NCBI GenBank assembly: GCA_037481695.1
Contig: JBBFLE010000019.1
Span: forward strand, 1-64,000
Length of the DNA: 64,000 bases
Source: a bacterium
GTDB lineage: Bacteria; Desulfobacterota; Desulfocorpusculales; Desulfocorpusculum
Direction of reading: 5' to 3'
In this document: positions 42,284-50,560 of the stretch, in pieces
How the letters are laid out: each line of letters starts with the position of its first letter
Numbering within the stretch: the stretch's first letter is position 1
Notes under the pieces: generated by a model
The model's database searches: none
What the model was told of the DNA's origin: nothing
What the model saw: only the letters and a program-made list of their open reading frames with translations
Position numbers and translations under genes: made by a program

Positions 42284-43549
42284 TCAGGCAAAGAGCTCCT
42301 GCTTCTTTTCATTGCTGTCTTGGGCCCAGTTTTTCACCCAGGGCAGCAGGAGGAAAGCAGGAGCGGCCATGAAGAAGGTCAGGGCAAAATATGAATCATA
42401 TCCCATGGAGGAGGCCAGCCATCCGCTAAAAGCCCCGGATATGGAGCGAGCCAGTCCGAAAAGGGCTGAGAGAAGAGCGTACTGAGTGGCTGCCCAGTTC
42501 TTAGTACAAATGTTCATGAGAAATGCCAGGAAAGGAGCGGTTCCCAACCCTCCGCAAAAGGACTCCACAAGGGAGGCCCCGTAGACTCCCCAGTGCCCTG
42601 TTTCTGGAAGGAAGGCCACCAAAGAGTACCCCAGATTGCTGGCTGCCTGAAAAATGCCCAGGATCCATAAAGCCTTGAAAATCCCCCGGCTCGAAGTGAA
42701 AGCTCCGCCCAAAAGGGCGCCCAAGACAGAGGCCAAGATGCCCCCAGTGCCTGTAATGAATCCGATTTCAGAAGGTGCCAGCCCGCGGTCCACCCAAAAT
42801 GGCCTCACCATGGGCCCCATGGCCATATCTCCCAGCTTGTAAAGCACCACGAATATCAAGACCTGGAGCGCCCCTTTTCGTGCCAGTAGGTCCCAAAGAG
42901 GAGCTTTGATCCGAAGCTTCTTGGCAGGGGAGCCTTCAAAGCTGTGGTGAGGCAGCCTGATGGATACCAAAGAGCAGGCCACCATGACTCCAGCTGCACT
43001 CAAAAAAGCCCCTTCCCATCCCACCCAACCGGAGACAGCCACCAAGATGCCGCCAGAGGCTATCAGAGCCATGCGATAGGCCGAGACCCTCACCCCGTTG
43101 GCAGCTCCCAGTTCCCTTTTTTCCAGGAGTCTTATGGTATAAGCATCACAGGCTATGTCCTGGGTGGCAGACAAAATGGCTAACCCCATAAGCCAGGCGA
43201 AGACAAGGCCCACGGAAAACTCCCCAATACTTCCCACCGCCAGCAACAGAGCCATAAGAACCTGAGTGGCAGCTATCCAGCTTCTCTCTGATGCCCATCT
43301 GTCCACCGCAGGAGACCAGAGAAACTTCAGGGACCAGGGAAGGCTTATAAGGCTAATTAGGCCTATGGTCTCAAGAGATAAGCCTCTTTGCCTAAGAAAA
43401 ACAGGCATGGCATCCCAAAGCAGGCCGAAGGGAAACCCCTCTGCAAAGTAAAGGAAGGCCACTATACCCATTCTGAGGCCGGCTTTGCCTGTCAGAATGC
43501 TCCTCAATCCTGTGGCACCATCAGCATCTCTCTCCCAAGCCTTCTCCAC
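42284..43549 (-). CDS. AmpG-like MFS transporter
   Basis: 421 residues from a GTG with AGGAGG 6 nt upstream. About 12 membrane segments are predicted by eye. The N-terminus FLYFAEGFPFGLLWDAMPVFLRQRG and the LGLAILSATQDIACDAYTIRLL-type segment are hallmarks of the AmpG/PAT family (muropeptide permeases and acetyl-CoA transporters). In Gram-negative bacteria AmpG imports anhydro-muropeptides for recycling. No ampD, nagZ or ampC neighbour is present, so substrate is only inferred. Confidence 0.85.
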   Translation of the reverse strand: MEKAWERDADGATGLRSILTGKAGLRMGIVAFLYFAEGFPFGLLWDAMPVFLRQRGLSLETIGLISLISLPWSLKFLWSPAVDRWASERSWIAATQVLMALLLAVGSIGEFSVGLVFAWLMGLAILSATQDIACDAYTIRLLEKRELGAANGVRVSAYRMALIASGGILVAVSGWVGWEGAFLSAAGVMVACSLVSIRLPHHSFEGSPAKKLRIKAPLWDLLARKGALQVLIFVVLYKLGDMAMGPMVRPFWVDRGLAPSEIGFITGTGGILASVLGALLGGAFTSSRGIFKALWILGIFQAASNLGYSLVAFLPETGHWGVYGASLVESFCGGLGTAPFLAFLMNICTKNWAATQYALLSALFGLARSISGAFSGWLASSMGYDSYFALTFFMAAPAFLLLPWVKNWAQDSNEKKQELFA

Positions 43550-43689
43550 CAGGAACCTCCTGGGTAAAATTCAATTCTTATGTCTTCCTGACCGCATCAT
43601 TGAGGGCAGGCAGATGATGCAAGATAACTTTGGCACATGCTAGGACAAAATCATTCGGGATCCCACCCCTTGCATTTGGGCTTGGCCAG
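43550..43689. other. Start of accessory region, no gene recognised
   Basis: Sequence between the AmpG-like gene start and the first copy of the long repeat. No supported gene. Confidence 0.35.
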
Positions 43690-43835
43690 GAGCTGGACTT
43701 AAAAATGCTCCTGACTGCCCCAGGCTTGGGAGGAAAACCCAAGCTCACTGACCCTGGCCTAGGATCCAGGCCATGGGAAGTTCTTACCCAAGGCAGCACT
43801 ACCCTGTCCCTTTTGAAGGGGTTGGTACTTTTGTG
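43690..43835 (+). repeat. Diverged direct repeat, copy A (about 140 bp)
   Basis: Aligns with 46022-46180. Shared words in order: GAGCTGGAC, GCCCCAGG, TTGGGAGG, then the best-conserved block AGGATCCAGGC-ATGGG-TTCTTACCCAA (43761-43792), then GGGGTTG. The pair brackets the RhuM-Fic and RAYT genes. Confidence 0.6.
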
Positions 43836-44042
43836 ATGGAAAGACCCCCTCTGAACAAGGGGAGCACAGATGATGATGAAAAGAAGTTGGCGGCAGGGGT
43901 TGTGGGAGGAGCTGGGTGCAATGCGCAGGGTAGCGAAGTTAAGGGGCCGGCTTAGGTCCGCCGAGGCCGGCAGTCGCTACCGGTGAGCACACAGCAGATC
44001 AGGGCTTCCAAACCGCGTTCAGAAGTGTCGGAAAAGTTCATT
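43836..44042. other. Non-coding stretch downstream of RhuM-Fic gene
   Basis: No gene recognised. It contains CGCCGAGGCCGGCAGTCG-like GC-rich sequence near 43960, unlike its surroundings. Confidence 0.3.
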
Positions 44043-45089
44043 TCAATCACTCCTTTCCGATGCCCTATTGAGCAAAGCGGTAGTGACCCGTGTCAGAATT
44101 TCTTTATCCTGAGGGCGGCTCTCGGCCAGGAGCAGGGTCAATGCCACAAGGGCTTCTTGTGATATGATCGGTGAACCATCAGCGGTATACAGAGCGCCGT
44201 TCTTTTCCAGAAACCAGAGGAACAGCGCCGCTGCGATGCGTTTATTCCCGTCCACAAATGGATGGTCTTTCACCAGGAAATAAAGCAGATAGGCGGCCTT
44301 TTCTTCCAGCGTGGGATACAATTCGTTCCCATCAATGGTCTGAAAGATCAAAGCCAGAATGCCTGCCAGACTATCATCTTTTTCGCGGCCGAATAGGTCG
44401 CTCACGCCGGTCTGCTGCCGCAGAGTAGCTACTATGCGCCGCGCTTCTTCCGGAGATATCCCTTGAGTAACTTGTGTCTTTCCGCGGATTGAGAGTAGTC
44501 TCCCATGATCATAATCGTCGAGCAAGGCCAGCGCCCGGGAAAAGTCCCGTACCACTTGCAGCAGCGCGGTGGCTTCATCGCCCGTGAGTCGGCGCTGATT
44601 CGCGATATGTCCCACTACCTGAATGGTTTGTTGTAGCTCCTCCAGCCGCCGCGCATTGAGCGTATAGCCCTTAATGATATGCTCCCGCAGCACCTGGGTT
44701 GCCCAGATCCGGAACTGCGTGCCGCGCCGCGAGTTGACTCGGTAGCCAACCGAGATGATGGCGTCGAGGTTGTAGTATTCGACATGTCGTGTAACTTGCC
44801 GGTCGCCTTCTTGTTGAACTGTTGCAAAAAATGCAACAGTTGCCTTCTCCTCGAGCTCGCCTTCTTTGTAAATATTGCGCAGATGCCTTGAAATGACCGA
44901 CTTGTCACGTTCAAACAGAGCCGCCATCTGATTGAGGTTTAGCCAGATGGTTTCCTGCTCCAGCCGCACATCCAGCTTGACCTTGCCGTCCGGCGCCTGG
45001 TAGAGCAGCACCTCGCCGCCCATACCGGCGTATGCGGCGGCCGGCTCACTAAGCGTTTGCAACGGCCGTTTCCTCCTGCGCTCAGTCAT
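44043..45089 (-). CDS. RhuM-family protein with C-terminal Fic domain
   Basis: 348 residues from the ATG at 45089 (AGAGGTG upstream); a TTG 27 bases downstream, preceded by AGGAGG, is a good alternative start. The N-terminal two-thirds is a RhuM/virulence_RhuM domain (WLNLNQMAALFERDKSVISRHLRNIYKEGEL, DAIISVGYRVNSRRGTQFRIWATQVLREHI). The C-terminus carries a Fic/Doc core with an intact motif, HPFVDGNKR (His276). Fic domains transfer AMP or similar groups to proteins, often as toxins. No antitoxin gene is evident next to it; the RhuM part might play that role. Codon use (CGC/GCG-rich) differs from the flanking chromosome, consistent with transfer. Confidence 0.9.
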   Translation of the reverse strand: MTERRRKRPLQTLSEPAAAYAGMGGEVLLYQAPDGKVKLDVRLEQETIWLNLNQMAALFERDKSVISRHLRNIYKEGELEEKATVAFFATVQQEGDRQVTRHVEYYNLDAIISVGYRVNSRRGTQFRIWATQVLREHIIKGYTLNARRLEELQQTIQVVGHIANQRRLTGDEATALLQVVRDFSRALALLDDYDHGRLLSIRGKTQVTQGISPEEARRIVATLRQQTGVSDLFGREKDDSLAGILALIFQTIDGNELYPTLEEKAAYLLYFLVKDHPFVDGNKRIAAALFLWFLEKNGALYTADGSPIISQEALVALTLLLAESRPQDKEILTRVTTALLNRASERSD

Positions 45090-45144
45090 CGGGCACCTCT
45101 TAGGCGAACAGGGCTTCGGGATCGTCGGCTTGGACCTCGGCATC

Positions 45145-45534
45145 TCATGCAAGGGCACGGCACCGCCGTGCTCCTACATCATGGTGCACCATTGTATAAT
45201 CCATTTCACTATCGTCCGCCCCTACCGTCGCCGCCATCACGACCGGGGCGTCGGTGATGATCACAATCCCGTGCACATGGTTTGGCATGACGACAAATGC
45301 GTCCAACGCGATTCCAGAGACATGATTGACCAAATCGTGCCATGTAAATTCAACGATTTTCCCGTAATCGTTCAACCGCATTTCCCCGCCGACCACCTCG
45401 CCGAACAAACAGGCGCGACCCTGGGTACAGATGGTGACAAAATAAGCGCCAGGGTACGTGTAATCATATCCCTTCAGACGAATACCGCGGCGCTGGCGAC
45501 TCCCCTGTCGTTCAGATGAATTGCGAGATCGCAT
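45145..45534 (-). pseudogene. Truncated REP-associated tyrosine transposase (RAYT)
   Basis: 129 residues from the ATG at 45534. The Y1 transposase N-terminus is well conserved (GYDYTYPGAYFVTICTQGR, LFGEV, MRLNDYGKIVE, and the HUH metal site in VMPNHVHGIVII). Intact RAYTs continue for another 60-90 residues with a catalytic Tyr helix; here homology stops after HGIVII and the frame runs through a REP-like palindrome (45155-45171) to end at ...GARRCRALA. The catalytic Tyr region is missing, so it is probably inactive. It lies 55 bp upstream of the RhuM-Fic gene, same strand. Confidence 0.75.
45155..45171. repeat. REP-like palindrome in the RAYT 3' end
   Basis: GCACGGC (45155-45161) and GCCGTGC (45165-45171) form a perfect 7-bp stem with a 3-nt loop; read on the minus strand it is embedded in TGTAGGAGCACGGC. 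Such GTAGGGGCACGGC...-type palindromes accompany RAYT genes elsewhere. No second copy was noticed in this window. Confidence 0.6.
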
Positions 45535-46021
45535 TTTTGAGCCACAGCAGAGATCACGGACATGAGCTGCAATTTGCCTGTGCCCATAGTTACCCAAAAC
45601 CTGAAGACATTTGTTGTCTATGGGCTGGCCCAATGAAGCTGAAGAACGACCAGATCAATCAGCTTCTCAACCACCTCCTCGGAAAGGACACATGTCTGGA
45701 CTAGCTGTCGGGCAGCAGCGTCCTTGTCGGCAACCCGTAGCAGGAGCACTCACTCGATAGTCTCAAATAGGCATCAATCTCATGTACCAAGAGCCATCCG
45801 TCTTCCATCATTCGAAACCAGGCAAGTTTGGCCTCATTGGTTGCCAGCAGTGGCCTTTTTCCTTTGGTTGATCGGCGTCCCATGTTTCGACTTCGGTTGT
45901 TACGTCCCGACAAACCAAGATAAACAGGGTCATAATGTATCAGTCTGAGGCCGTTATCAAGCGGTTTGACCGGTTATTTTCTGTACTGGCCCGAAAGCAA
46001 CCAAGTCAAGGCTTCCGGGGC
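45535..46021. other. Accessory DNA without a confident gene
   Basis: A minus-strand frame at 45701-45883 (ATG at 45883; MGRRSTKGKRPLL...) encodes about 60 residues with a basic start and an acidic middle; I do not recognise it and no strong ribosome binding site is seen. The rest shows only short frames. Looks like decayed mobile DNA. Confidence 0.3.
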
Positions 46022-46180
46022 GAGCTGGACCCCTTGAGATGGGTGAGCCCGCCCCAGGTTGGGAGGGGGCGGGCTTAGGGTCACGGGCCTTTGGCGAGGA
46101 TCCAGGCTATGGGGGATTCTTACCCAAATCAGCTCAAAGCACTTTTGGGTAAATTCTGGAGAAGGGGGTTGTGCTGTTTG
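46022..46180 (+). repeat. Diverged direct repeat, copy B
   Basis: Second copy of the repeat at 43690-43835. It contains an additional inverted repeat, TTACCCAAA / TTTGGGTAA (46120-46128 / 46144-46152). It lies just upstream of the IS3-type orfA. Confidence 0.6.
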
Positions 46181-46251
46181 AGCTGGAATTGGAGTTTTCC
46201 TCTGGTTGTGATAACTATTGGGCTATTGGGAGGGAGGAGGAGGAAGACGCC

Positions 46252-46557
46252 ATGAGCAGGAACCAGAGAAAGAATTACACCCCTGAGGAGAAGGTTCTTA
46301 TTTTGAAGAGGCACCTTTTGGAGAAGGTGTCGGTATCTGATCTTTGTGATCAGTATGGTCTTCATCCTACGGTATTTAACCGGTGGATGAAGGAGTTCTT
46401 TGAGAACGGGGCCTTGGCTTTCCGCAAGGACAAAGGGACCGAGGCCGTGAGGCTTGCCAAGGAGCTGGCCAAGCTGGAGGGCAAGTTGGCGCAAAAGAAT
46501 GAGGTGCTGGCAGAGCTGATGGAAGAACACGTCAAGTTAAAAAAATTTTTGGGGTAA
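46252..46557 (+). CDS. IS3-family transposase orfA (orfB lost)
   Basis: 101 residues; the ATG at 46252 follows GGAGGAGGAGGAAGACGCC. Helix-turn-helix region (YTPEEKVLILKRHLLEKVSVSDLCDQYGLHPTVFNRW) followed by a leucine-zipper-like helix (LAKELAKLEGKLAQKNEVLAELMEEHVKLKK), the layout of IS3-family OrfA proteins. OrfB, with the DDE catalytic domain, should begin at the -1 frame overlap here, but after a few codons (GNL) the sequence switches to an unrelated Ig-like gene. The element is therefore a non-autonomous remnant. Confidence 0.8.
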   Translation: MSRNQRKNYTPEEKVLILKRHLLEKVSVSDLCDQYGLHPTVFNRWMKEFFENGALAFRKDKGTEAVRLAKELAKLEGKLAQKNEVLAELMEEHVKLKKFLG

Positions 46558-46561
46558 TCTG

Positions 46562-47053
46562 AAAGCCATCAACGGTTCTACATGGAAAGCGATTGCAAAG
46601 AGCCTGGTAGAAAATGGCTATTCATGGAATGTGCCCAAGCCACCCAAAAACAAGAACAAGTGTCTTGTTAGGGTTGTGGGTTTCAATGGCAGCAGTGCAA
46701 GAATAGGTGATGACAGATCAGATTTGCCATTCACCATAGAGGTTATAAGGCTTCAATCACCAAACGGCGGAGAGACACTCACATCAGGTACCAGCCATGA
46801 CATTACATGGACAACCAATGAAACCCTAAGGCCCGTATCAACGGTTGTGCTCCAGTACACCATGGACGGCGGCCTGTCATGGAAGACCATAAGAACCTTT
46901 ACAGGAGGCTCCAATCCAGGCTTGTTTACATGGACGGTCCCGTCTGTCACATCAGAAAAGACCAGGTGCAAGGTGAGGATGACACTCAAGGACAGTGCGG
47001 GCAAAAGTGTAGGAAGTGACACAGCAGATGCGGTTTTCACGATCCGGCCATAG
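46562..47053 (+). pseudogene. C-terminal fragment of Ig-like (Kre9/KNH-type) surface protein
   Basis: The open frame continues upstream of any start codon to the IS junction (KAINGSTWKAIAKSL... from about 46562), so the beginning is lost. The text reads as the end of one repeat (CLVRVVGF, DRSDLPFTIEV) and one complete repeat of the type NGGETLTSGTSHDITWTT ... LSWKTI ... FTWTVPSVTSEKTRCKVRM ... ADAVFTIRP. Such repeats form beta-sandwich stalks in large secreted or surface proteins. Without its start and export signal it is unlikely to be expressed. Confidence 0.75.
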
Positions 47054-47335
47054 TGGAGTGAGGTGTGTGGGACTGGGCCTTTGCCCGGTCCTTCCCGAGG
47101 TGGGGAAGGGGGCTCTTGGGTGGTGGAAAAAGTTGGCTATTGGATGTGGGACCCCCAAAGTTAACCCCACGGCAGGATCGCAGGTAGGGCTCACTTCAGA
47201 GCTGGCCCTCAATGCACCTTGGAACAGACTGCTGTATCAGGCTTATGGAGAGATGGCTTTCCCAAGGTTCCATCCCGAGGGTATGAAGCCTGGCATAGCT
47301 GCCGATTTGGGCAGATGCGGTTCTCGGGCGTTGAT
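47054..47335. other. Degraded region, no gene recognised
   Basis: A long plus-strand frame (47016-47795) runs across it but is antisense to the receiver remnant and has no recognisable domain or ribosome binding site, so it is not called. Confidence 0.35.
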
Positions 47336-47473
47336 CTATCCCCCCTTCAACACCTGGCGGATCTTCCCGGCAATGGAATCAAGGGTGAAGGGTTTCTGGA
47401 TAAAAGGGGTTGCGGGATCAGGGCCACTGTCGCTTCGCCGGGAGCAACTGGAAAATGGCCTCTGTTCGCTCAT
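47336..47473 (-). pseudogene. Remnant of a response-regulator receiver domain
   Basis: The last 20 or so codons read PFIQKPFTLDSIAGKIRQVL and stop, the typical end of a receiver domain of a hybrid histidine kinase or regulator (conserved Lys-Pro pair). The sequence before it (MSEQRPFSSC...) fits the expected spacing of an MSGYTD... segment but is scrambled, suggesting frameshifts. The phosphorylated Asp region and everything upstream are not recognisable. Confidence 0.45.
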
Positions 47474-47947
47474 CCACCCTGCACTGCCAAGGCAGCCCCC
47501 GGCGCACCTCAGCCGGCTCGGGAGGCGGAGCGTAAGGATGCCAAGGAGTCGGGCCCCCCCCCACAACCCCCAATGGCAGCTTCTTCTCCTTGATCATCCC
47601 TCCTCGGTGGGTCAGACTGGGGGCTATCACAGAAGTACCAACCCGTTCAAATGCGACAGAGTAGCTATATTCGAACCAATGAGACAGGTCAAGAGTTTTC
47701 TTTGGGGCTTGGCCAAAAAAGAGCTTCGCTTCGGGCCTGAACGGTGTAGAGGCCAGAATGCCGGGCCACTTTCTTTTGGCTTAAGAGGCAGATAATTGTC
47801 AGGAGATGGACAGATAAAATACCAGGGCAACACAGTCAGATCCAGGCACTGGCTCCCATGGATCCATCTGGTGAAACTTTTTTCATTTGATGATATTGTC
47901 AGGTGGTCTTGAGTGGACAGGCATTCTGAGGCCTGGGAGAACAACAC
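47474..47947. other. Intergenic/degraded DNA before corA
   Basis: No supported gene. The accessory segment that begins near 43.6 kb seems to end here, before the ordinary corA gene. Confidence 0.35.
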
Positions 47948-49033
47948 ATGAGTCGCAAAAGTAAAAAGGCCGCCTGGCATGCCAGGAAGCGCTCCAGCAA
48001 GGTGGGGCTTCCTCCAGAAACCCTGGTGCATGTTGGTGAAAGGAAAACCGAAGAGGTCAGAATCCGGGTCGTGCGGTATGAATCGCACAGGGCCGAGGTG
48101 CTGGAGCCCAGGGGTGTTGAAGAATGCAGGAGTCTTCTGGCTGAGGGGATCACCACATGGATCGATGTGCAGGGTGTGCACCAGGTGGAAATAGTTGAGG
48201 AGCTTGGGGAGTGCTTTAATCTCCACGGCCTGCTTCTGGAGGACGTGCTGGACACCAATCAGAGGCCCAAGCTGGAGGATTACGATGGTCACACCTATCT
48301 GGTTCTCAGAGCGCTCAAGTACAGCGGGGAGCCTGCCTGGGTGGTTTCCGAGCAGGTGAGTCTGGTGCTCAGCCGAGGGCTGGTCATTTCTTTCCAGGAG
48401 GGGGACGAGGACCTTTTTTCGGCTGTGCGGCAAAGATTGATGGCAGGCCGTGGGCGCATCAGGCAGATGGGAGCTGATTACCTGCTCTATTGTCTGGTGG
48501 ACAATGTGGTGGACCGTTATTTTCTGTTGCTGGAAAAGCTGGGAGAGGAAATAGAGGAGCTGGAGGAGAAGGTGCTTAGCATGCCAGCTCCCCAAACCGC
48601 AAGGGATGTGCACAGGCTAAGGAGGGAACTGCTCCTGGTGAGGAAGGCCATCTGGCCCCTCAGGGAGGTTCTGGGCGGGCTCTTGAGGGGCGAGTCCAAG
48701 CTGGTGGGTGATCCCGTGAGGCCTTTTCTCAGAGACGTTTATGATCACACCATAGAAATAATAGACACCCTGGAGACCTTTCGTGATATGGCGGCCAGCA
48801 TGCTGGATGTATATCTTTCCGGCGTGAACAACAGGCTCAATGAGGTCATGAAATTTCTGACCATGATATCCACCATATTCATTCCCCTTACATTTATCGC
48901 CGGGGTCTACGGGATGAATTTCAAGGTGATGCCGGAGCTGGATTGGCCATGGGGCTACCCGGCGACTCTGGGCCTCATGGGCATGGTTAGTATCTCCATG
49001 GTATGGTATTTCAGGAAAAAGGGCTGGATCTAA
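47948..49033 (+). CDS. corA: CorA family magnesium/cobalt transporter
   Basis: 361 residues with GGGAGAAC upstream of the ATG. The CorA core is typical: WIDVQGVHQVEIVEELGECFNLH, LLEDVLDTNQRPKLEDY, a long helical stalk and two C-terminal membrane helices bearing the selectivity motif GMN at residues 322-324 (GVYGMNFK). The basic N-terminal extension (SRKSKKAAWHARKRSSK) is unusual but occurs in some relatives. Pentameric inner-membrane channel for Mg2+. Followed 60 bp later by an aminotransferase gene; no functional link seen. Confidence 0.95.
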   Translation: MSRKSKKAAWHARKRSSKVGLPPETLVHVGERKTEEVRIRVVRYESHRAEVLEPRGVEECRSLLAEGITTWIDVQGVHQVEIVEELGECFNLHGLLLEDVLDTNQRPKLEDYDGHTYLVLRALKYSGEPAWVVSEQVSLVLSRGLVISFQEGDEDLFSAVRQRLMAGRGRIRQMGADYLLYCLVDNVVDRYFLLLEKLGEEIEELEEKVLSMPAPQTARDVHRLRRELLLVRKAIWPLREVLGGLLRGESKLVGDPVRPFLRDVYDHTIEIIDTLETFRDMAASMLDVYLSGVNNRLNEVMKFLTMISTIFIPLTFIAGVYGMNFKVMPELDWPWGYPATLGLMGMVSISMVWYFRKKGWI

Positions 49034-49093
49034 AAAAATGAGCCTCTGAGCGGGAAGACTCATGGAGTCCTTGACAAGAGAGCAGGAGAACAA

Positions 49094-50431
49094 ATGAAGA
49101 GTGTTGGTTATGTGCTAAGGGTGAATGCCAAGAGAAAATATCCCTCCATTGTCAGGGGAGAAGGGATTTACCTGTTCGACCAAGAGGGCAGACGGTACAT
49201 AGATTCCGGGGGAGGGCCCATATTGTGCAATCTGGGCCATGGCTTGGAAGATATGGCTCGGGTCTTGGCCCAACAGGCCAGGCAGGTGGCCTTTGTGTAC
49301 AGGAGCGACTTTACGACTCCCATCCTGGAGGAAGCGGCCAGAAAGATCTGTGAGGCCACTGGCTTTGCCATGGAAAAGGTGTTTCTTGTAAGCGGTGGGT
49401 CAGAGGCCAATGAGATAGCGGTCAAGATAGCCAGGCGCTTCCACCTGGAGAACGGGCAGCCTTCCAGGTACAAGATCATCTCCAGATGGATGAGTTACCA
49501 CGGCATGACCCAAGGAGCCCTGGCCTGGAGCGGAATGCCGGGAAGGCGAAGGGACTATGTCCCAATGCTCAAGGACGACGCCCACATCCCTCCTGCTTAC
49601 TGTTACAGGTGCTGGTTCAACCTAAGCCCCGAGACATGCCAGCTTCAGTGTGCCCAGGCCTTGGAGCATGAGATCCTTTGCCAGGGGCCCGAGAACGTGG
49701 CAGCCTTCATGGCAGAGCCTGTCTCAGGCATGTCCCTCTGCGGGGCCCATCCAAGGAGGGATTATTTCCAAAAGATCAGGGAGATCTGCGACCGTTACGG
49801 AGTGCTGCTGATTCTGGACGAGGTCATGACCGGCTTTGGCCGCACAGGCAAATGGTTCGGCTATGAGCACTTCGGCGTGCTTCCTGACATCATCACCATG
49901 GGGAAGGGATTGGGAGGGGGCTACTTCCCTGTGGGTGCAGCAGCTTTGTCAGCTCGGGTGGCAAAGGCCATAGAGGAGGGCTCAGGGCTTTTCACCCCAG
50001 GCTTCTCTTGGGCAGGGAATCCTCTGGGCGCTTCGGTGATTTCAAAGGCCGTGGATCGGATAAGGCAGAAGGGGTTGGTGGAGCGTTGCGCCCAGATGGG
50101 GGAGTATCTTGCTCAAAGGCTGGAGCTTCTCAGGTCTCATCCCACGGTGGGGGACATAAGGGGAAAGGGGCTCATGCTGGGCATAGAGTTTGTGAAGGAC
50201 AAAGAAACCCGAGAACCCCTGGATCCTGAGATCAAGTTTCACCAGGAATTGGCCCACCAGGCCCTGGACCTGGGGCTTTTCATAGAGACCTCAGGAGGGT
50301 GTGACAGGGGAAGGGCAGGAGACATGGTCATGTTTGGCCCGCCCTTTGTAATAACCAGGGAACAGGTGGAGGAGATGGTAGAGATATTTGCCAAAGCCCT
50401 CACCATGGTGGAGACACGTCTGGGGTTTTGA
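49094..50431 (+). CDS. Class III PLP-dependent aminotransferase
   Basis: 445 residues, AGGAGAACAA before the ATG. Class III (omega) aminotransferase: PLP phosphate contact SGGSEANEIAVK, Asp242 in LILDEVMTGFGRTG and PLP lysine Lys271 in ITMGKGLGGGYFPVGA. It contains a cysteine-rich insert (YCYRCWFNLSPETCQLQC, residues 169-186) that a subset of this family shares and which may bind metal. Members act on omega-amino acids, diamines or taurine; the substrate here is unknown. Confidence 0.9.
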   Translation: MKSVGYVLRVNAKRKYPSIVRGEGIYLFDQEGRRYIDSGGGPILCNLGHGLEDMARVLAQQARQVAFVYRSDFTTPILEEAARKICEATGFAMEKVFLVSGGSEANEIAVKIARRFHLENGQPSRYKIISRWMSYHGMTQGALAWSGMPGRRRDYVPMLKDDAHIPPAYCYRCWFNLSPETCQLQCAQALEHEILCQGPENVAAFMAEPVSGMSLCGAHPRRDYFQKIREICDRYGVLLILDEVMTGFGRTGKWFGYEHFGVLPDIITMGKGLGGGYFPVGAAALSARVAKAIEEGSGLFTPGFSWAGNPLGASVISKAVDRIRQKGLVERCAQMGEYLAQRLELLRSHPTVGDIRGKGLMLGIEFVKDKETREPLDPEIKFHQELAHQALDLGLFIETSGGCDRGRAGDMVMFGPPFVITREQVEEMVEIFAKALTMVETRLGF

Positions 50432-50560
50432 ACATGGGCTCCTGGCAGGGATCTTCCGCAGGAATGGTAACCTTGGGCTTCCTCCTGCAGACTCCGAGGA
50501 TATCACCCCGCATGGCTCACGGCAAGTGGATGATGGGCCGGGGTGAGTTCATGATGGGGG

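Noticed and set aside
47016-47795. Plus-strand open frame of 259 codons in the degraded region
   Set aside because: No domain, no ribosome binding site, and it overlaps a receiver-domain remnant on the other strand.
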